In this document: positions 43,211-52,724 of the stretch, in pieces
How positions within the stretch are numbered: position 1 is the stretch's first letter
Layout of the letters: every line of letters starts with the position of its first letter
NCBI RefSeq assembly: GCF_016587435.1
Contig: NZ_BNJJ01000009.1
Coordinates: 1 to 64,000, forward strand
Length of the DNA: 64,000 bases
Direction: 5' to 3'
From: Dictyobacter formicarum
GTDB lineage: Bacteria > Chloroflexota > Ktedonobacteria > Ktedonobacterales > Ktedonobacteraceae
Translations under genes and position numbers: made by a program
Notes under the pieces: generated by a model
Seen by the model: only the letters and a program-made list of their open reading frames with translations
The model's database searches: none
Told to the model about the DNA's origin: nothing

Positions 43211-44458
43211 ATGGATAAAGCAAGCAACACTTCTCCGCCGGATTCAGCCACTGGAACACTGCCAGAGGTGATGTATAGCCTGGCCAGCCTGACCGACCTC
43301 TACGAAATGGGATTTGTGCTGGGCAGCGACACAGAGCCTCCTGAGCTGCGTCAGCACATTCTTACGCATATGCGCCGTACAATTCAGGCGGCAGGCGCCT
43401 GTCTGCTGCTATATCACGCGGCCCAGCAACACTTTATCGCGGTAGCGCACCAGGGAGAAAAACTCCCCTGCGGCTTACTTTCCACCAGTATTAATGGCCA
43501 AGAAATGGAACAGCTCTCGCTGCGCGGTCCCGGATCCACACTCGACACCATCACATTGAATCAGCAAACTCTCTTACTCGTCACCCTCAGCTGTCATAAA
43601 ACCTTGATCGGGCTGGTGGCGCTCTCGCTTGCTGACAACAACATGCTGTTGGACGCCCGAGGGCTACTCTTAACGTATCAAGGGAATATCGCCGGTCAAA
43701 TCCTGTATGCGCAGCAGCAAAGGGCAAATGAGCGCCACACAATAATTGAGCAGGAACGCCAGCGCATCGGCCACGACCTGCATGATAGTGTGGTCCAGCA
43801 GATCGCGTTTACACTCTACAAATTGGAATTTATACAACGCTTGCTGGAGCAACAGCAATTGCAGGCCGCCAATCAGGAAATCAGGAAGACGGCAACAATA
43901 CTAGAGGAAAGTTTGCAAGAGCTACGCGCCAGTATCAGCGCCATGCGGCCCATGCAGCTTGAGCAGCATACCATGCAAACAGCGATCACAAACTTACTCA
44001 ACCAGTATGGCAGCGACAATTCTGGCCTTACTATCCAACAGCATCTCCCGGCCATCCAGAGCATACCAGAGCGGCTAGAAACACCGATCTTTCGTTTTCT
44101 CCAAGAGGCGCTGGCAAATATCCATCAGCATGCGCATGCCACTAAAATATGGGTAGAGATGGAAATTCAAAACAAGCTGCTAACAGTAACCATTAAAGAT
44201 AACGGAACCGGATTTTCTATCCAAAACCTGGGCACAACCACCACACAGGCCGATAGTAAAAACAGCGGCCAGTCAGAAGCACACAATCATAGTCACATGG
44301 GACTGCGCACAATGCGTGAACGCGTACAGGAGGCAGGAGGTAGCTGGCAGCTACACAGTCAACCGGGAACGGGAACTACCATTACGGCCAGCTTTCCACT
44401 GACCAGCCCAGGCATAGAGCTGACGCAACCAGAAGAGACTGATCCCCCTTTTTCTTGA
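43211..44458 (+). CDS. GAF-like sensor histidine kinase (HisKA_3)
   Basis: 415 residues from ATG 43211, chosen for CTGGAG 8 nt upstream; a longer frame from 43124 lacks a site. A GAF-like N-terminal domain (about 30-165) is followed by HisKA_3 with His191 in GHDLHDSVVQQIAFTLY and HATPase_c with EALANIHQHAHA (N-box), DNGTGF (G1) and HMGLRTMRERVQEAGG (G2). All catalytic motifs are present, no membrane helix. No regulator is directly adjacent; the NarL-type gene at 46330-47145 (minus), beyond the glycosyltransferase, is a candidate partner. Confidence 0.88.
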   Translation: MDKASNTSPPDSATGTLPEVMYSLASLTDLYEMGFVLGSDTEPPELRQHILTHMRRTIQAAGACLLLYHAAQQHFIAVAHQGEKLPCGLLSTSINGQEMEQLSLRGPGSTLDTITLNQQTLLLVTLSCHKTLIGLVALSLADNNMLLDARGLLLTYQGNIAGQILYAQQQRANERHTIIEQERQRIGHDLHDSVVQQIAFTLYKLEFIQRLLEQQQLQAANQEIRKTATILEESLQELRASISAMRPMQLEQHTMQTAITNLLNQYGSDNSGLTIQQHLPAIQSIPERLETPIFRFLQEALANIHQHAHATKIWVEMEIQNKLLTVTIKDNGTGFSIQNLGTTTTQADSKNSGQSEAHNHSHMGLRTMRERVQEAGGSWQLHSQPGTGTTITASFPLTSPGIELTQPEETDPPFS

Positions 44459-44568
44459 CGCTCCAGATCGCGTTCAGTAGAACGAAGGAGCTTATCACAT
44501 TATGTGTCACTACATACCAGGAAGTAATGTATTTATTTATGTAGGCTATTGAAATAGAGGAGGCATCA

Positions 44569-46056
44569 TTGTCAGATGTGCGTATAATGAAACTACAAAA
44601 AAATACCAATTATAGCCTATCAGCAGTCGCGATTATCTTCTTCGCCGTCGGTCTACGCGTGCTCCTGGTGGCGTTAAATTGGCCTCCCACCAATAGCGAC
44701 GAAGGAACCATGGCTGTAATGGCCACCAATATCGCCTATCATGGAGAGCGACCGCTGATCTATTATGGACAAGACTACATGGGTGTGATAGAAGCTTACC
44801 TGGGGGCGCTCTTTTACCAGATCACCGGTGGACCATCCATCGCAGCATTGCGCCTGGGAGTGATTGTGCTGGTTGGACTTTTCTTTTTTGTCATGTATCT
44901 GCTCACCAGCTTTATCTTTAACAGGAAGGTTGCCCTGCTCACCCTGGCACTGCTCAGTGTAGGCTCGATCCCTTACCTGACCCGGCAAACCATCGCCACA
45001 GGAGGCTCAGCCGAGACCCTGCTCTTTGGCACTCTCTCCCTGCTACTGGCCACCCGCATCGCCCACGCCTATGATCCTCACGCCTCCCGGCACACCAGGC
45101 TCCTGCGCCTGCCTGGCTACGCGGTCTTTGGGCTCATCGTCGGCATCGGCGTCTGGAGTGACATGGTCATGCTCCCCATCCTGGCCTGCGCCACGCTGCT
45201 GCTCGTCATCTTCTGTTGGCGCGAATTCTTCGTCTGGGGTGGCTGGCTGGTCGCCATCCTGATGGGACTCATCGGCATCCTACCCTCCATCATCCACGGC
45301 AACGAAGTCGGCAAAAACATCATCCAGGTCCTCTTCTCCATGTTCCTGAACAGTCCCTCACAGACAAATCCCGGACTGTGGCACAATGTCGTCGAAACCT
45401 TCCAGGTCAGCCTGCCGACTGCCACCGGCTTTCCGTTTTGTCCGGTGCTTGAATATCCTTTTCTGGGAGACAACACACCCAGGACTCTGAGCTGTGGCAT
45501 CGTACAGTCAAGTTGGAGTATCGGTTACATTGTGATTATACTGGCTTCATGCTGGATGGCACTGATCGCCATACGCGCACTGCGACGACAACGAGCGCAG
45601 TTAGATGAGCGCGCCTATCACCGCACACTGGTCCTACACACCACCCACCTGTGCATGGCCATAACCGCCATCCTGATCCTGATCGCCTACATCATCAGCG
45701 CGGGTCCCAACGACCAGCCCGGCTATCATGCGCGCTACATCATCAGCCTGATCGTCCTGACGCCAGCCACCATCATCTATCCCCTCTGGACAGCCGCCAG
45801 CCAGTGGCAACCGAGCACCATCTGGTCAAGCATCAAAATCTACGGCAGCCGCATCTTGCTGACCACCATGGCCGTCATCCTGGTCATTGGCACGATCATT
45901 GCATTTCAAGAGGTACCCAAAGCGCAGGCCGCCAGTCTTAAGCGCCAGAACCTGGCCAACTATCTGATCAAACGGGGGCCACGCGCATCTACACCGACTA
46001 CTGGACCTGTAATAGCCTGGCCTTCGCCAGTAAAGAGCAAATCTTATGCTCCGTAA
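44569..46056 (+). CDS. Membrane glycosyltransferase-like protein (GT39/ArnT-like), frameshifted at the 3' end
   Basis: Multi-helix membrane protein with about eleven hydrophobic segments. The first luminal loop PPTNSDEGTMAVMATNIAYHGERP has the acidic pair of polyprenyl-phosphate-dependent glycosyltransferases (DE after the first helix). Start TTG 44569 follows GAGGAGG. The frame as read ends at TAA 46054-46056 (495 residues), but the natural continuation lies in another frame from about 45979 to 46310. A missing base in a G run (45974-45978) explains this, giving about 580 residues in total. Either a sequence error, slippage, or an inactivating mutation. Confidence 0.75.
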   Translation: MSDVRIMKLQKNTNYSLSAVAIIFFAVGLRVLLVALNWPPTNSDEGTMAVMATNIAYHGERPLIYYGQDYMGVIEAYLGALFYQITGGPSIAALRLGVIVLVGLFFFVMYLLTSFIFNRKVALLTLALLSVGSIPYLTRQTIATGGSAETLLFGTLSLLLATRIAHAYDPHASRHTRLLRLPGYAVFGLIVGIGVWSDMVMLPILACATLLLVIFCWREFFVWGGWLVAILMGLIGILPSIIHGNEVGKNIIQVLFSMFLNSPSQTNPGLWHNVVETFQVSLPTATGFPFCPVLEYPFLGDNTPRTLSCGIVQSSWSIGYIVIILASCWMALIAIRALRRQRAQLDERAYHRTLVLHTTHLCMAITAILILIAYIISAGPNDQPGYHARYIISLIVLTPATIIYPLWTAASQWQPSTIWSSIKIYGSRILLTTMAVILVIGTIIAFQEVPKAQAASLKRQNLANYLIKRGPRASTPTTGPVIAWPSPVKSKSYAP

Positions 46057-46310
46057 TCGACTACAATATGGAGGGGACTCATAATCGCGTCAAAGAGTTT
46101 CACGAAGCCGTCGAAAAGGATGCCTGGAACGCATCCTGGTTGTGCCCCAAAGACCCCAATCTCACCATGCCTGAATACGGCTGCCTATCCAAAGTCGAAA
46201 GCTGGATCAACAGTAAGGCGGCCGGACGCTTCACGCGCTACGAGTTTGACGGCTATGTGCTGTACATGCTCAAACCACAATTTCATCGACCTATCCAGGC
46301 AACCAGATAA
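45979..46310 (+). pseudogene. Displaced C-terminal part of the glycosyltransferase-like gene
   Basis: In this frame the product reads ATRIYTDYWTCNSLAFASKEQI ... VLYMLKPQF, a typical end of such glycosyltransferases (a soluble strand-rich tail with YTDYW). It has no start or ribosome site of its own and adds about 109 residues once one G is added at 45974-45978. Confidence 0.7.
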
Positions 46311-46329
46311 CCATCTAGAAAGATGCGGC

Positions 46330-47145
46330 TCAGACATCTTCATCAGGTAACAGGCCCTGGCGCAGAGCGAAAATGGCCACCTGGGTTCGATCGCGCAGAT
46401 GCAGTTTCTGGAAAATAATCGAAAGATAGTTTTTTACGGTCTTTTCAGAATAAGCCAGGCGCTCAGCGATTTCTTTATTGCTCATGCCAGCGGCCAGATA
46501 ACGAATAATCTCAACCTCTTTTTCCGAGAGTTGAGCCACATGTTGACCGATCGGAGCAGTAGCCTCAGGTTGACGGCGCAGCTCATTAACCAGCACGCCG
46601 GTCAGAGAGGGAGAAATAGCCACGCCACCCGCATGAACAGTTCGGATAGCCTGCGCCACCTCGCGAGCCGTAGCGTTTTTTAAGATATAGCCACGCGCTC
46701 CATTGCGCATCGCCTCTACGATCTGCTGATTCTGGCGATGCATCGTCAACATAATCACCGCCACAGCGGGAAATTGCTGGGTCACCTGGCGCGTAATCGC
46801 AATGCCATCCACTACGGGCAAATTAATATCCATTAGCACCACATCGGGATGCGTCTGGCGAATCTTCTCCAGAGCCGAAAAGCCATCCACCGCCTCACCC
46901 ACCACCTGAATATCATCTTCCAGAGAAAAAAGCTGGCTCAGCCCCTCGCGGATCAACGCATGATCATCTACAATGAGCACACGTACCTGGGTAGTAGGTT
47001 GACTCGTCATAGCATTGTGACTATCAGCAACACCAGTCGCCAGCCGTTGTTCTTCATTATCAGTTAAAAGTGCAGGAGGGAGAGTCATGGACTCTGTAGC
47101 CACAATCGTATGCAAGCGATGATCATCGGTATCAGGATAGCGCAT
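46330..47145 (-). CDS. NarL/LuxR-family response regulator
   Basis: 271 residues from ATG 47145, chosen because AAAAGGAG lies just upstream. An unusual ~50-residue N-terminal extension precedes the receiver (DD at 60-61, phospho-acceptor Asp106 in VVLMDINLPVVDG, Lys of YILKNAT), then a LuxR-type HTH (LSEKEVEIIRYLAAGMSNKEIAERLAYSEKTVKNYLSIIFQKL). Phosphorylation drives dimerisation and promoter binding in the family. Likely kinase: the GAF-like kinase at 43211-44458. Confidence 0.92.
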   Translation of the reverse strand: MRYPDTDDHRLHTIVATESMTLPPALLTDNEEQRLATGVADSHNAMTSQPTTQVRVLIVDDHALIREGLSQLFSLEDDIQVVGEAVDGFSALEKIRQTHPDVVLMDINLPVVDGIAITRQVTQQFPAVAVIMLTMHRQNQQIVEAMRNGARGYILKNATAREVAQAIRTVHAGGVAISPSLTGVLVNELRRQPEATAPIGQHVAQLSEKEVEIIRYLAAGMSNKEIAERLAYSEKTVKNYLSIIFQKLHLRDRTQVAIFALRQGLLPDEDV

Positions 47146-47324
47146 AAAAAGACTCCTTTTAACCAGAACAGCCAAACAGCAAAATGATTGTGAAAGCCGC
47201 TTACTTACAGATAGAAAACATGCCAGGTTGCTTCATACACTTTCATATTCCCAGTATAGCCCTTGAACAAATGGGAAAATTCATCTCGCGAAGCGACATA
47301 TAAAATTAGTACATAAATACAGAA

Positions 47325-47807
47325 CTATGGTAGATGGGAACGCATAGTAGCAAGCTGACGAGCGTGCTGACGATCATGTAAAGGTAGCATATTGACTAAC
47401 TGATAAAACTTACGAGAGCCCCAGGAGGCAAAAACGAAGGGGCGCTCCCAGCTAGTAAGAGGAGCTTGTAAAAGATAGGAAAGGAGCTCGGACCGGCGAG
47501 CGAACATCTCGGCCAACACCGTCTCTAAAGAGAGAACAGTATCACCCAACTCCGTCTCAACAGGAAGGAGTTGAATCAAAGTATCGAAATGAGGATTATC
47601 TTCAGATTGAATACGCTGCAACTGCTGCAAGGCCACAGCCTCTATCATAGCCAGATGGTGGGCGATCAGCAAAGGAGACTCCCCATCAGCAGTGAGGGAG
47701 CGATTCAAATCCTCAGGTTGAAACGCGGCCAACTGGCTCATAAACTCGACACGAGCCATGACCAACCGGCGCCGCACCTTTACAAAAGGACTCTCAATCC
47801 CCGCCAT
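47325..47807 (-). CDS. DinB-superfamily four-helix protein
   Basis: 160 residues, all helical. The three-histidine metal site of the DinB/YfiT-like fold is visible: IAHHLAMIE and HDRQHARQL. Members bind a divalent metal and include thiol-dependent transferases and DNA-damage-induced proteins of unknown activity. ATG 47807 follows GGGGAGG. It lies 31 nt downstream of parB on the same strand and may be co-transcribed with parAB, though no functional link is known. Confidence 0.78.
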   Translation of the reverse strand: MAGIESPFVKVRRRLVMARVEFMSQLAAFQPEDLNRSLTADGESPLLIAHHLAMIEAVALQQLQRIQSEDNPHFDTLIQLLPVETELGDTVLSLETVLAEMFARRSELLSYLLQAPLTSWERPFVFASWGSRKFYQLVNMLPLHDRQHARQLATMRSHLP

Positions 47808-47838
47808 ATAGCCTCCCCAATATGATTCTATAACATGT

Positions 47839-48837
47839 CTAGTCTTCCTGTGGCTTTACCAGTCGATCGTACAGACCATCCAATTCATCCTGATTATTAA
47901 AGTGGAGTACCAGCTTTCCCTTGCCTTTGGCATTGCATTTCAGATCGACCTTCACCATCAAGGCCTCACGGAAATGTTCCTCCAGACTGGCCAGTTCAGG
48001 AGAGCGGGGAGGTATAGAAGTGGCCTGCTCGATAGCTGCCTCCACATCTTCAGCGCCTTTGATACGCGCCGCCAGTTCTTCCGCCTGGCGCACATTCAGA
48101 CGCAAAGCAATAATCTGCTCCATCGCTTGAATCTGAGCCTCTTCACTCGTAATATTAATCAAAGCGCGCGCATGGCCAGCCGTGAAGTTATCTACTTGAT
48201 TAACCAGCATCTCGCGTACGCGGGGAGAAAGTTGCAGCAAGCGTAGCGCATTCGTCACTGTCGCCCGATCTTTACCGACCTGCTTTGCCACCGACTCCTG
48301 AGTCAGACCAAACTCCTGCACCAATGCCTGATAAGCCAGGGCCTCTTCAATTGGATTGAGATCTGAACGCTGGATATTTTCGATCAGGGCCAGCTCAAGC
48401 ATCTCCAATGGAGTGACATCCTTAATCACCACCGGAACTTTGGTCAAGCCAGCCAGCTTAGAAGCGCGCCAGCGACGTTCACCAGCGATAATCTGATACT
48501 GCACCACCGACGGCGCAGCAGGAGCTGCCGAAGAAGAACCAAACCAATCGTTCTCAGCCTGCGCCGACTGCATCTTATCCGCTCCATCCAGGCGCGTCAC
48601 CACAATCGGCTGAATCAAACCATGCTCTTTAATGGAATCCCGCAGCTCAAATAACAGAGGATCATCATCACGGAAAGTACGCCGTGGCTGCCGTGGATTG
48701 GGGATAATACTATCAATCGGAACAAAAGGCAAAGTATCGGCAGAAATTTTAGCCGGTTGTTGGGCAGACATCACATCGGAAGCGCCAGAAATCAACGCAT
48801 CCAGACCACGTCCCAGCCCAGATTTTGGTTTAGCCAC
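47839..48837 (-). CDS. parB: Chromosome-partitioning protein ParB
   Basis: 332 residues: N-terminal LGRGLDALI motif, the CTPase/ParB box ([43 protein letters not shown]), HTH for parS ([26 protein letters not shown]) and C-terminal dimerisation domain. Slides on DNA with CTP from parS sites and works with ParA in origin segregation. An extra ~35-residue insertion rich in Ala/Ser (around residue 80-100) separates the two halves of the CTP domain. GTG 48837 follows GAGGAGG and overlaps parA by 8 nt. No parS palindrome was found in the window. Confidence 0.95.
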   Translation of the reverse strand: MAKPKSGLGRGLDALISGASDVMSAQQPAKISADTLPFVPIDSIIPNPRQPRRTFRDDDPLLFELRDSIKEHGLIQPIVVTRLDGADKMQSAQAENDWFGSSSAAPAAPSVVQYQIIAGERRWRASKLAGLTKVPVVIKDVTPLEMLELALIENIQRSDLNPIEEALAYQALVQEFGLTQESVAKQVGKDRATVTNALRLLQLSPRVREMLVNQVDNFTAGHARALINITSEEAQIQAMEQIIALRLNVRQAEELAARIKGAEDVEAAIEQATSIPPRSPELASLEEHFREALMVKVDLKCNAKGKGKLVLHFNNQDELDGLYDRLVKPQED

Positions 48838-49600
48838 GAGCCATTACCTCCTCGGCAAGTGCGCGATACGCCAGACCCCCAGGGGAAGTAGGATCGTAAT
48901 CCATAATCGACTGGCCGAAGCTAGGGGCCTCACTTAGACGAACATTTCGATTAATAATCGTTTGGAAAACTTCTTGGGGAAAATGACTGCGCACCTCGCG
49001 CACAATATCAGCGGCCAGCCGCGTACGAGAATCAAACATCGTCAAAATTACGCCAACAATAAAAAGGTTGGCATTCAACTTTGATTTAACGATATTCACA
49101 GTATTCAGGAGCTGGCTTAACCCCTCTAGCGCCAGGTATTCGCACTGAATGGGAATAATAATACCATCAGCAGCCACCAGAGCATTAATCGTCAATAGAC
49201 CAAGAGAGGGAGGACAATCAATAATAACATAGTCGCAACGCTCACGAATCGGCTCCAGGATCTGACGCAAGCGATGCTCGCGAGCCATCGCGCCAACCAA
49301 CTCAATCTCGGCTGCCGCCAGATCGACTGTGCAGGGAGCCACCACCAGTTCCCGACGTGAAGTTGGAACAATCACATCAAATATAGAAATTTCGTCATTC
49401 TCTTGTATAAGCAAATCATAAATCGTATGCGTCCGCTTATTTTTCAAGACGCCAATCCCACTTGAGGCATTGGCCTGTGGGTCCATATCAACAAGCAGTA
49501 CCCTGCGCCCGGCGGCGGCCAGATACGTAGCCAGGTTGATAGCAGAAGTTGTCTTGCCGACCCCGCCTTTTTGGTTCGTAATTGCGTACACTTTTGACAC
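48830..49600 (-). CDS. parA: Chromosome-partitioning ATPase ParA/Soj
   Basis: 256 residues with the deviant Walker [11 protein letters not shown] (about 10-19), Walker A' DMDPQANAS, and Walker [11 protein letters not shown]. Binds DNA non-specifically as an ATP dimer and is displaced by ParB, giving directional movement of the origin. GTG 49600 is the start, AAAGGTATGG upstream. First gene of the parA-parB pair. In many bacteria parAB sits near gidAB/dnaA and oriC; those neighbours are absent here. Confidence 0.95.
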   Translation of the reverse strand: MSKVYAITNQKGGVGKTTSAINLATYLAAAGRRVLLVDMDPQANASSGIGVLKNKRTHTIYDLLIQENDEISIFDVIVPTSRRELVVAPCTVDLAAAEIELVGAMAREHRLRQILEPIRERCDYVIIDCPPSLGLLTINALVAADGIIIPIQCEYLALEGLSQLLNTVNIVKSKLNANLFIVGVILTMFDSRTRLAADIVREVRSHFPQEVFQTIINRNVRLSEAPSFGQSIMDYDPTSPGGLAYRALAEEVMARG

Positions 49601-49902
49601 CGGATGCTACCATACCTTTCCTCTTCCATGCCGAAGACCATAAAGCTCCGCTTCAGGCACATTGTAACAAATGTATCAGCGAGAAGCAACATGACTTATC
49701 ACAATAGTGTGATTATATTTATTTGAGCGCACAACTGCCTATGTGAGCAAAGGGCGTGTCAGCATAATCAGTCATGTAGATAAAATAATAAAAAGGATAA
49801 TACAGGCTACAATAAACAATATAATGGAGGGGTAAGAAAGAATTCACAGAATGACAAATAGGGTTCACCTTATAATAGTATGAACCCTTATAGATGCTCA
49901 AT
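49601..49902. other. Intergenic region with a terminator-like hairpin
   Basis: Holds the 5' side of parA and a GGGTTCA/TGAACCC hairpin (49861-49867 with 49881-49887) which, read on the minus strand, is followed by TATTTG: a weak terminator for the membrane gene at 49903-50412. No gene seen. Confidence 0.4.
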
Positions 49903-50412
49903 TTACAATGTTACACGATTGCCACCCGCGGGCATAGTGAAGCGCAGAAAACCACCACCGGCCAGGCGTGTACAAACGACCGCGATTGTATAAAATACAA
50001 ACAAAAAGACGGCGGTTCGCAGCTCATAGAAAAGGTAGCCAGGTATAGTCAGATGACTGGCACCACTCGCGAACAGGCGTAGTACGACGGGACCCTGTTG
50101 TACCTCGAACATCGTTAAGGGCAAGCCGCAAAAAAGGCTAATGACGACATCCAGCCCAAAGCAAATAGCCGCGATGCGTGGCCCCAAAAGCCAGAAGCGC
50201 TTACTGAGTCGCTCTCGCTTCGTTGAAGTCATACGGCGTGCCGCCCACACTGGTGGTAGAATATACTGGAATACCAAAAACAGTAAGGGGACCGCGACAA
50301 ACATCCAATCGGGAAAGAAAGCGGGGGTAATTAGCGCTCCGAGCCTACCGATGGCATAAATAATAACCCCTTCGATGATGCCCCGCCGGTAGCTCACTTT
50401 ATTGAATAACAT
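49903..50412 (-). CDS. Four-helix integral membrane protein, unknown
   Basis: 169 residues from ATG 50412; the frame is open further, but that part overlaps the FmdB gene. Helices: about 8-30 (IIEGVIIYAIGRLGALI), 32-52, 80-105 and 125-150. Basic loop RRMTSTKRERLSKRF between the second and third. It resembles no named family that I can support. Same strand as the FmdB gene, with a 71-nt gap. Confidence 0.6.
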   Translation of the reverse strand: MLFNKVSYRRGIIEGVIIYAIGRLGALITPAFFPDWMFVAVPLLFLVFQYILPPVWAARRMTSTKRERLSKRFWLLGPRIAAICFGLDVVISLFCGLPLTMFEVQQGPVVLRLFASGASHLTIPGYLFYELRTAVFLFVFYTIAVVCTRLAGGGFLRFTMPAGGNRVTL

Positions 50413-50483
50413 AAGACAAACCTGATTTCGTCTTAGGAAAATTGATAGAAGAAAAAGGGATTTGTTGTTGTCCATATGAAAGA

Positions 50484-50714
50484 TTAATGGCAACCACAAG
50501 AACCGCCACCGCAACCACAGCCTCCTTCGGCTCCTGGTGCGTCGTCGAATGCATAATCTTCGCCAGCGCCACGGGGAGCTGCGAAAACGGAGAGCAGGCG
50601 ACGAACTTTTTCGCTATGGCATTTCATACATACAACGTCGTCAGCATGTTTATGGCTGACAAGGAGCTCAAATCTGGTTTTGCAGTCTGAGCAATAGTAC
50701 TCGAACAATGGCAT
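50484..50714 (-). CDS. FmdB-family zinc-ribbon protein
   Basis: 76 residues. The N-terminal zinc ribbon MPLFEYYCSDC...CMKCHS (two CxxC pairs) is typical of the FmdB/Zn-ribbon regulatory family, followed by a Gly/Cys tail (GGCGCGGGSCGCH) that adds six residues able to bind metal. The family is common and its role is unsettled. ATG 50714 has AGGAGGAACC upstream and its own promoter. Confidence 0.88.
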   Translation of the reverse strand: MPLFEYYCSDCKTRFELLVSHKHADDVVCMKCHSEKVRRLLSVFAAPRGAGEDYAFDDAPGAEGGCGCGGGSCGCH

Positions 50715-50758
50715 TAAGGGTTCCTCCTATATATGGAAAGTGCTGTATATCAACAGAT

Positions 50759-50787
50759 ATTGTAGTGTCTGGCTTTGACTGCGTCAA
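50759..50787 (-). promoter_or_regulatory. Promoter of the FmdB gene
   Basis: On the minus strand TTGACG (50787-50782), 17-nt spacer, TACAAT (50764-50759), about 45 nt before the start codon. Confidence 0.7.
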
Positions 50788-50826
50788 GTCAGCTATAATG
50801 TGGTCACTTTATAATTCTCTTTTTTT

Positions 50827-50990
50827 GCCGCCTACGGCGGCGGGGGGAGGAGGGCAAGTTGGGGGCACAGCTTGATCATGCCCCCAGCATGCTCGCCAAA
50901 CCCCCAGTCAAGGGGCTCGCCGCCCCTTGCATCCCCGCTTTTTGAGGCTGCCTGCGGCGGCGGAGGGAGGGGGAGAGGAAGTGGGTGGGG
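50827..50990. repeat. GC-rich multi-hairpin repeat unit
   Basis: Same plan as at 29446 and 42615. A GGGGGC/GCCCCC first hairpin has a loop enlarged by an insertion (GCTTGATCATGC region), then an 8-bp stem CAAGGGGC (50909-50916) with GCCCCTTG (50922-50929) and loop TCGCC, bordered by GCCGCC...GGCGGC palindromes. The rest of 50715-51087 has no gene. Confidence 0.65.
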
Positions 50991-51087
50991 GAGAAGGGGA
51001 TAGTTTGCGGATTGAGGTACAATGTGTGCCAGTTATAGATAGATTATTGCTATTAGATAGATTATCAAGGAGAAGGAAGAGGACAAT

Positions 51088-52263
51088 ATGGCCCTGACAA
51101 TAGGAATTATCGGATTGCCACAAAGTGGTAAGACGAGTTTGTTTAATGCCTTGACGCAGGCGGGAGCGCCGATCAGTGGGTATGCCACCAGTACCGTTCA
51201 GGCTAATGTGGGAGTGGTTCAAGTTCCAGATACGCGCTTACAGCCGCTGGCCGAAATCTTTCAGCCTAAAAAGGTTACCCCGACCACGGTTGAGTTTGTG
51301 GATGTGGCCGGTATGGGACAGGCGGCACAGTCGGGCAAGGATAAAAAGGAAGGCTTGAGCGCTGAATTTCTGGGACACATTCGCAATGCTGATGCACTGG
51401 CGGTAGTGCTGCGCAGCTTTACCAACGATAATGTACCCCATATCAATGAGACGATCGATCCCTATCGCGATCTGGAGAGCTTGAATGCGGAGCTGATGAT
51501 CACCGATCTAGCTTCGGTGGAACGGCGTATAGAACGTACATCGCGGGCCGCCAAATCGGGCGATAAAAAATATCAGCACGAGTTGGAGATTCTGCACCGC
51601 TTCCAGGCTGCTTTAGAAGAGTTTAAGCTGGTGAAGGATCTGGAACTGGGACAACAAGAACATGCCCTGCTCAAAGAGTTGTTCTTATTGACAATGAAGC
51701 CGCGCATGTATGTGCTGAACGTCAGCGAGGGTGTGCTGGGCGAGGCCAACGAGCTCCTGGACAAGATTAACGCCGGTGAGAGCGTCGATGACGAGAGTCT
51801 GAACGCAGAGCTCAAGGGCATCGCGCGCGTGGCCCGACAGGCAAAGAGCGAGGGGTCAGAGGTAGCCGCCGTCTCCGCCAGCCTGGAGGCGGAGCTGTCA
51901 GAGTTGCCAGAGGAGGATGCGCAGGAATATCTGGAGTCGCTGGGCCTACCTAAACTGGGCTCTGATCGTGTCATCCAGGTGGGATATCGCCTGCTGAACC
52001 TGATCACCTTCCTGACAGCTGGCGAAGACGAAGTTCGCGCGTGGACTGTCACCCAGGGCGCCAAAGCACCAGAAGCGGCTGGCAAGATTCACTCAGATAT
52101 TGAGCGTGGCTTCATCCGTGCCGAAGTAGTCCATTTTAACGATTTTATGGAGTGTGGCTCATTTGCTGCTGCCACCAAAAAAGGTGTCCTGCGCCTGGAA
52201 GGTAAAGAATACGTGATTAAAGACGGCGATATTGCCCACTTCCGCTTCAACGTCGGCAAATGA
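51088..52263 (+). CDS. ychF: YchF-type Obg-family ATPase
   Basis: 391-residue P-loop protein of the Obg family that binds ATP rather than GTP. Walker A GLPQSGKTS (9-17), switch and G3 in VDVAGM, and the YchF-specific NVSE in place of NKxD (VLNVSEGVLG). The helical coiled-coil insertion (about 150-230) and the C-terminal TGS domain (LITFLTAGEDEVRAWTVTQGAKAPEAAGKIHSDIERGFIRAEV ... KEYVIKDGDIAHFRFNV) are complete. Associates with ribosomes and proteasome-like partners in other species. ATG 51088 follows AGGAGAAGGAAGAGG. Confidence 0.96.
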   Translation: MALTIGIIGLPQSGKTSLFNALTQAGAPISGYATSTVQANVGVVQVPDTRLQPLAEIFQPKKVTPTTVEFVDVAGMGQAAQSGKDKKEGLSAEFLGHIRNADALAVVLRSFTNDNVPHINETIDPYRDLESLNAELMITDLASVERRIERTSRAAKSGDKKYQHELEILHRFQAALEEFKLVKDLELGQQEHALLKELFLLTMKPRMYVLNVSEGVLGEANELLDKINAGESVDDESLNAELKGIARVARQAKSEGSEVAAVSASLEAELSELPEEDAQEYLESLGLPKLGSDRVIQVGYRLLNLITFLTAGEDEVRAWTVTQGAKAPEAAGKIHSDIERGFIRAEVVHFNDFMECGSFAAATKKGVLRLEGKEYVIKDGDIAHFRFNVGK

Positions 52264-52289
52264 TCAAATCCAGGCCACTAGCTCAGAAT

Positions 52290-52411
52290 GTGTCTGAAAG
52301 CCAGGCGGTACGCGCCTTCGGCCCTGACGCTTCGCACCTTCGGTGCTCAAAAGGTTTTATATTCGTTGGTACAAACTGCGCGGCGCGCAGTTTGTACCAA
52401 CGAATATAAAA
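52290..52411 (+). repeat. Long-hairpin repeat, copy C (right block missing)
   Basis: Starts GTGTCTGAAAGCC, contains CGCGCCTTCGGCCCTGACGC and ends with a perfect 27-bp hairpin: 52355-52381 with 52385-52411, loop GGC. It lacks the CCCGTACGGG block. It sits between ychF and the small convergent gene and could double as a terminator-like structure. Confidence 0.8.
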
Positions 52412-52418
52412 GGTAATA

Positions 52419-52658
52419 TTAACCATGTTGCTTGATCAGCTTATCGACCAAATTCCCTATCTCATGCCACAGGTGGTGTTGATAGTCCAGCATGCGTGAC
52501 TGATTGAGATCAAACTCGCGATTGGATGCATCTTTCTTAGCATTTTCAGCAAACTGCTGGGAAAGGGCGTGCGTCTTATCGCCGCGCCCATGCAAATACA
52601 CACCCAGCTCACGTAAATCTTTTAAAAGTGCCTGATATTTCTCTTCGTTAGTAGGCAT
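52419..52658 (-). CDS. Small helical protein of unknown function
   Basis: 79 residues, highly charged and helical (KYQALLKDLRELGVYLHGRGDKTHALSQQFAENAKKDASNREFDLNQSRMLDYQHHLWHEIGNLVDKL, shown in pieces by its repeated H/K/D content). ATG 52658 is preceded by GGAGTAAAG. No family recognised. It lies 66 nt downstream of the selenoprotein candidate on the same strand, and may share its transcript. Confidence 0.55.
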   Translation of the reverse strand: MPTNEEKYQALLKDLRELGVYLHGRGDKTHALSQQFAENAKKDASNREFDLNQSRMLDYQHHLWHEIGNLVDKLIKQHG

Positions 52659-52724
52659 AACGTCTTTACTCCTGAATTTAGCCGGGCCCTCAACAATTTG
52701 ATGTAAATATTCAATACCCGGTTT

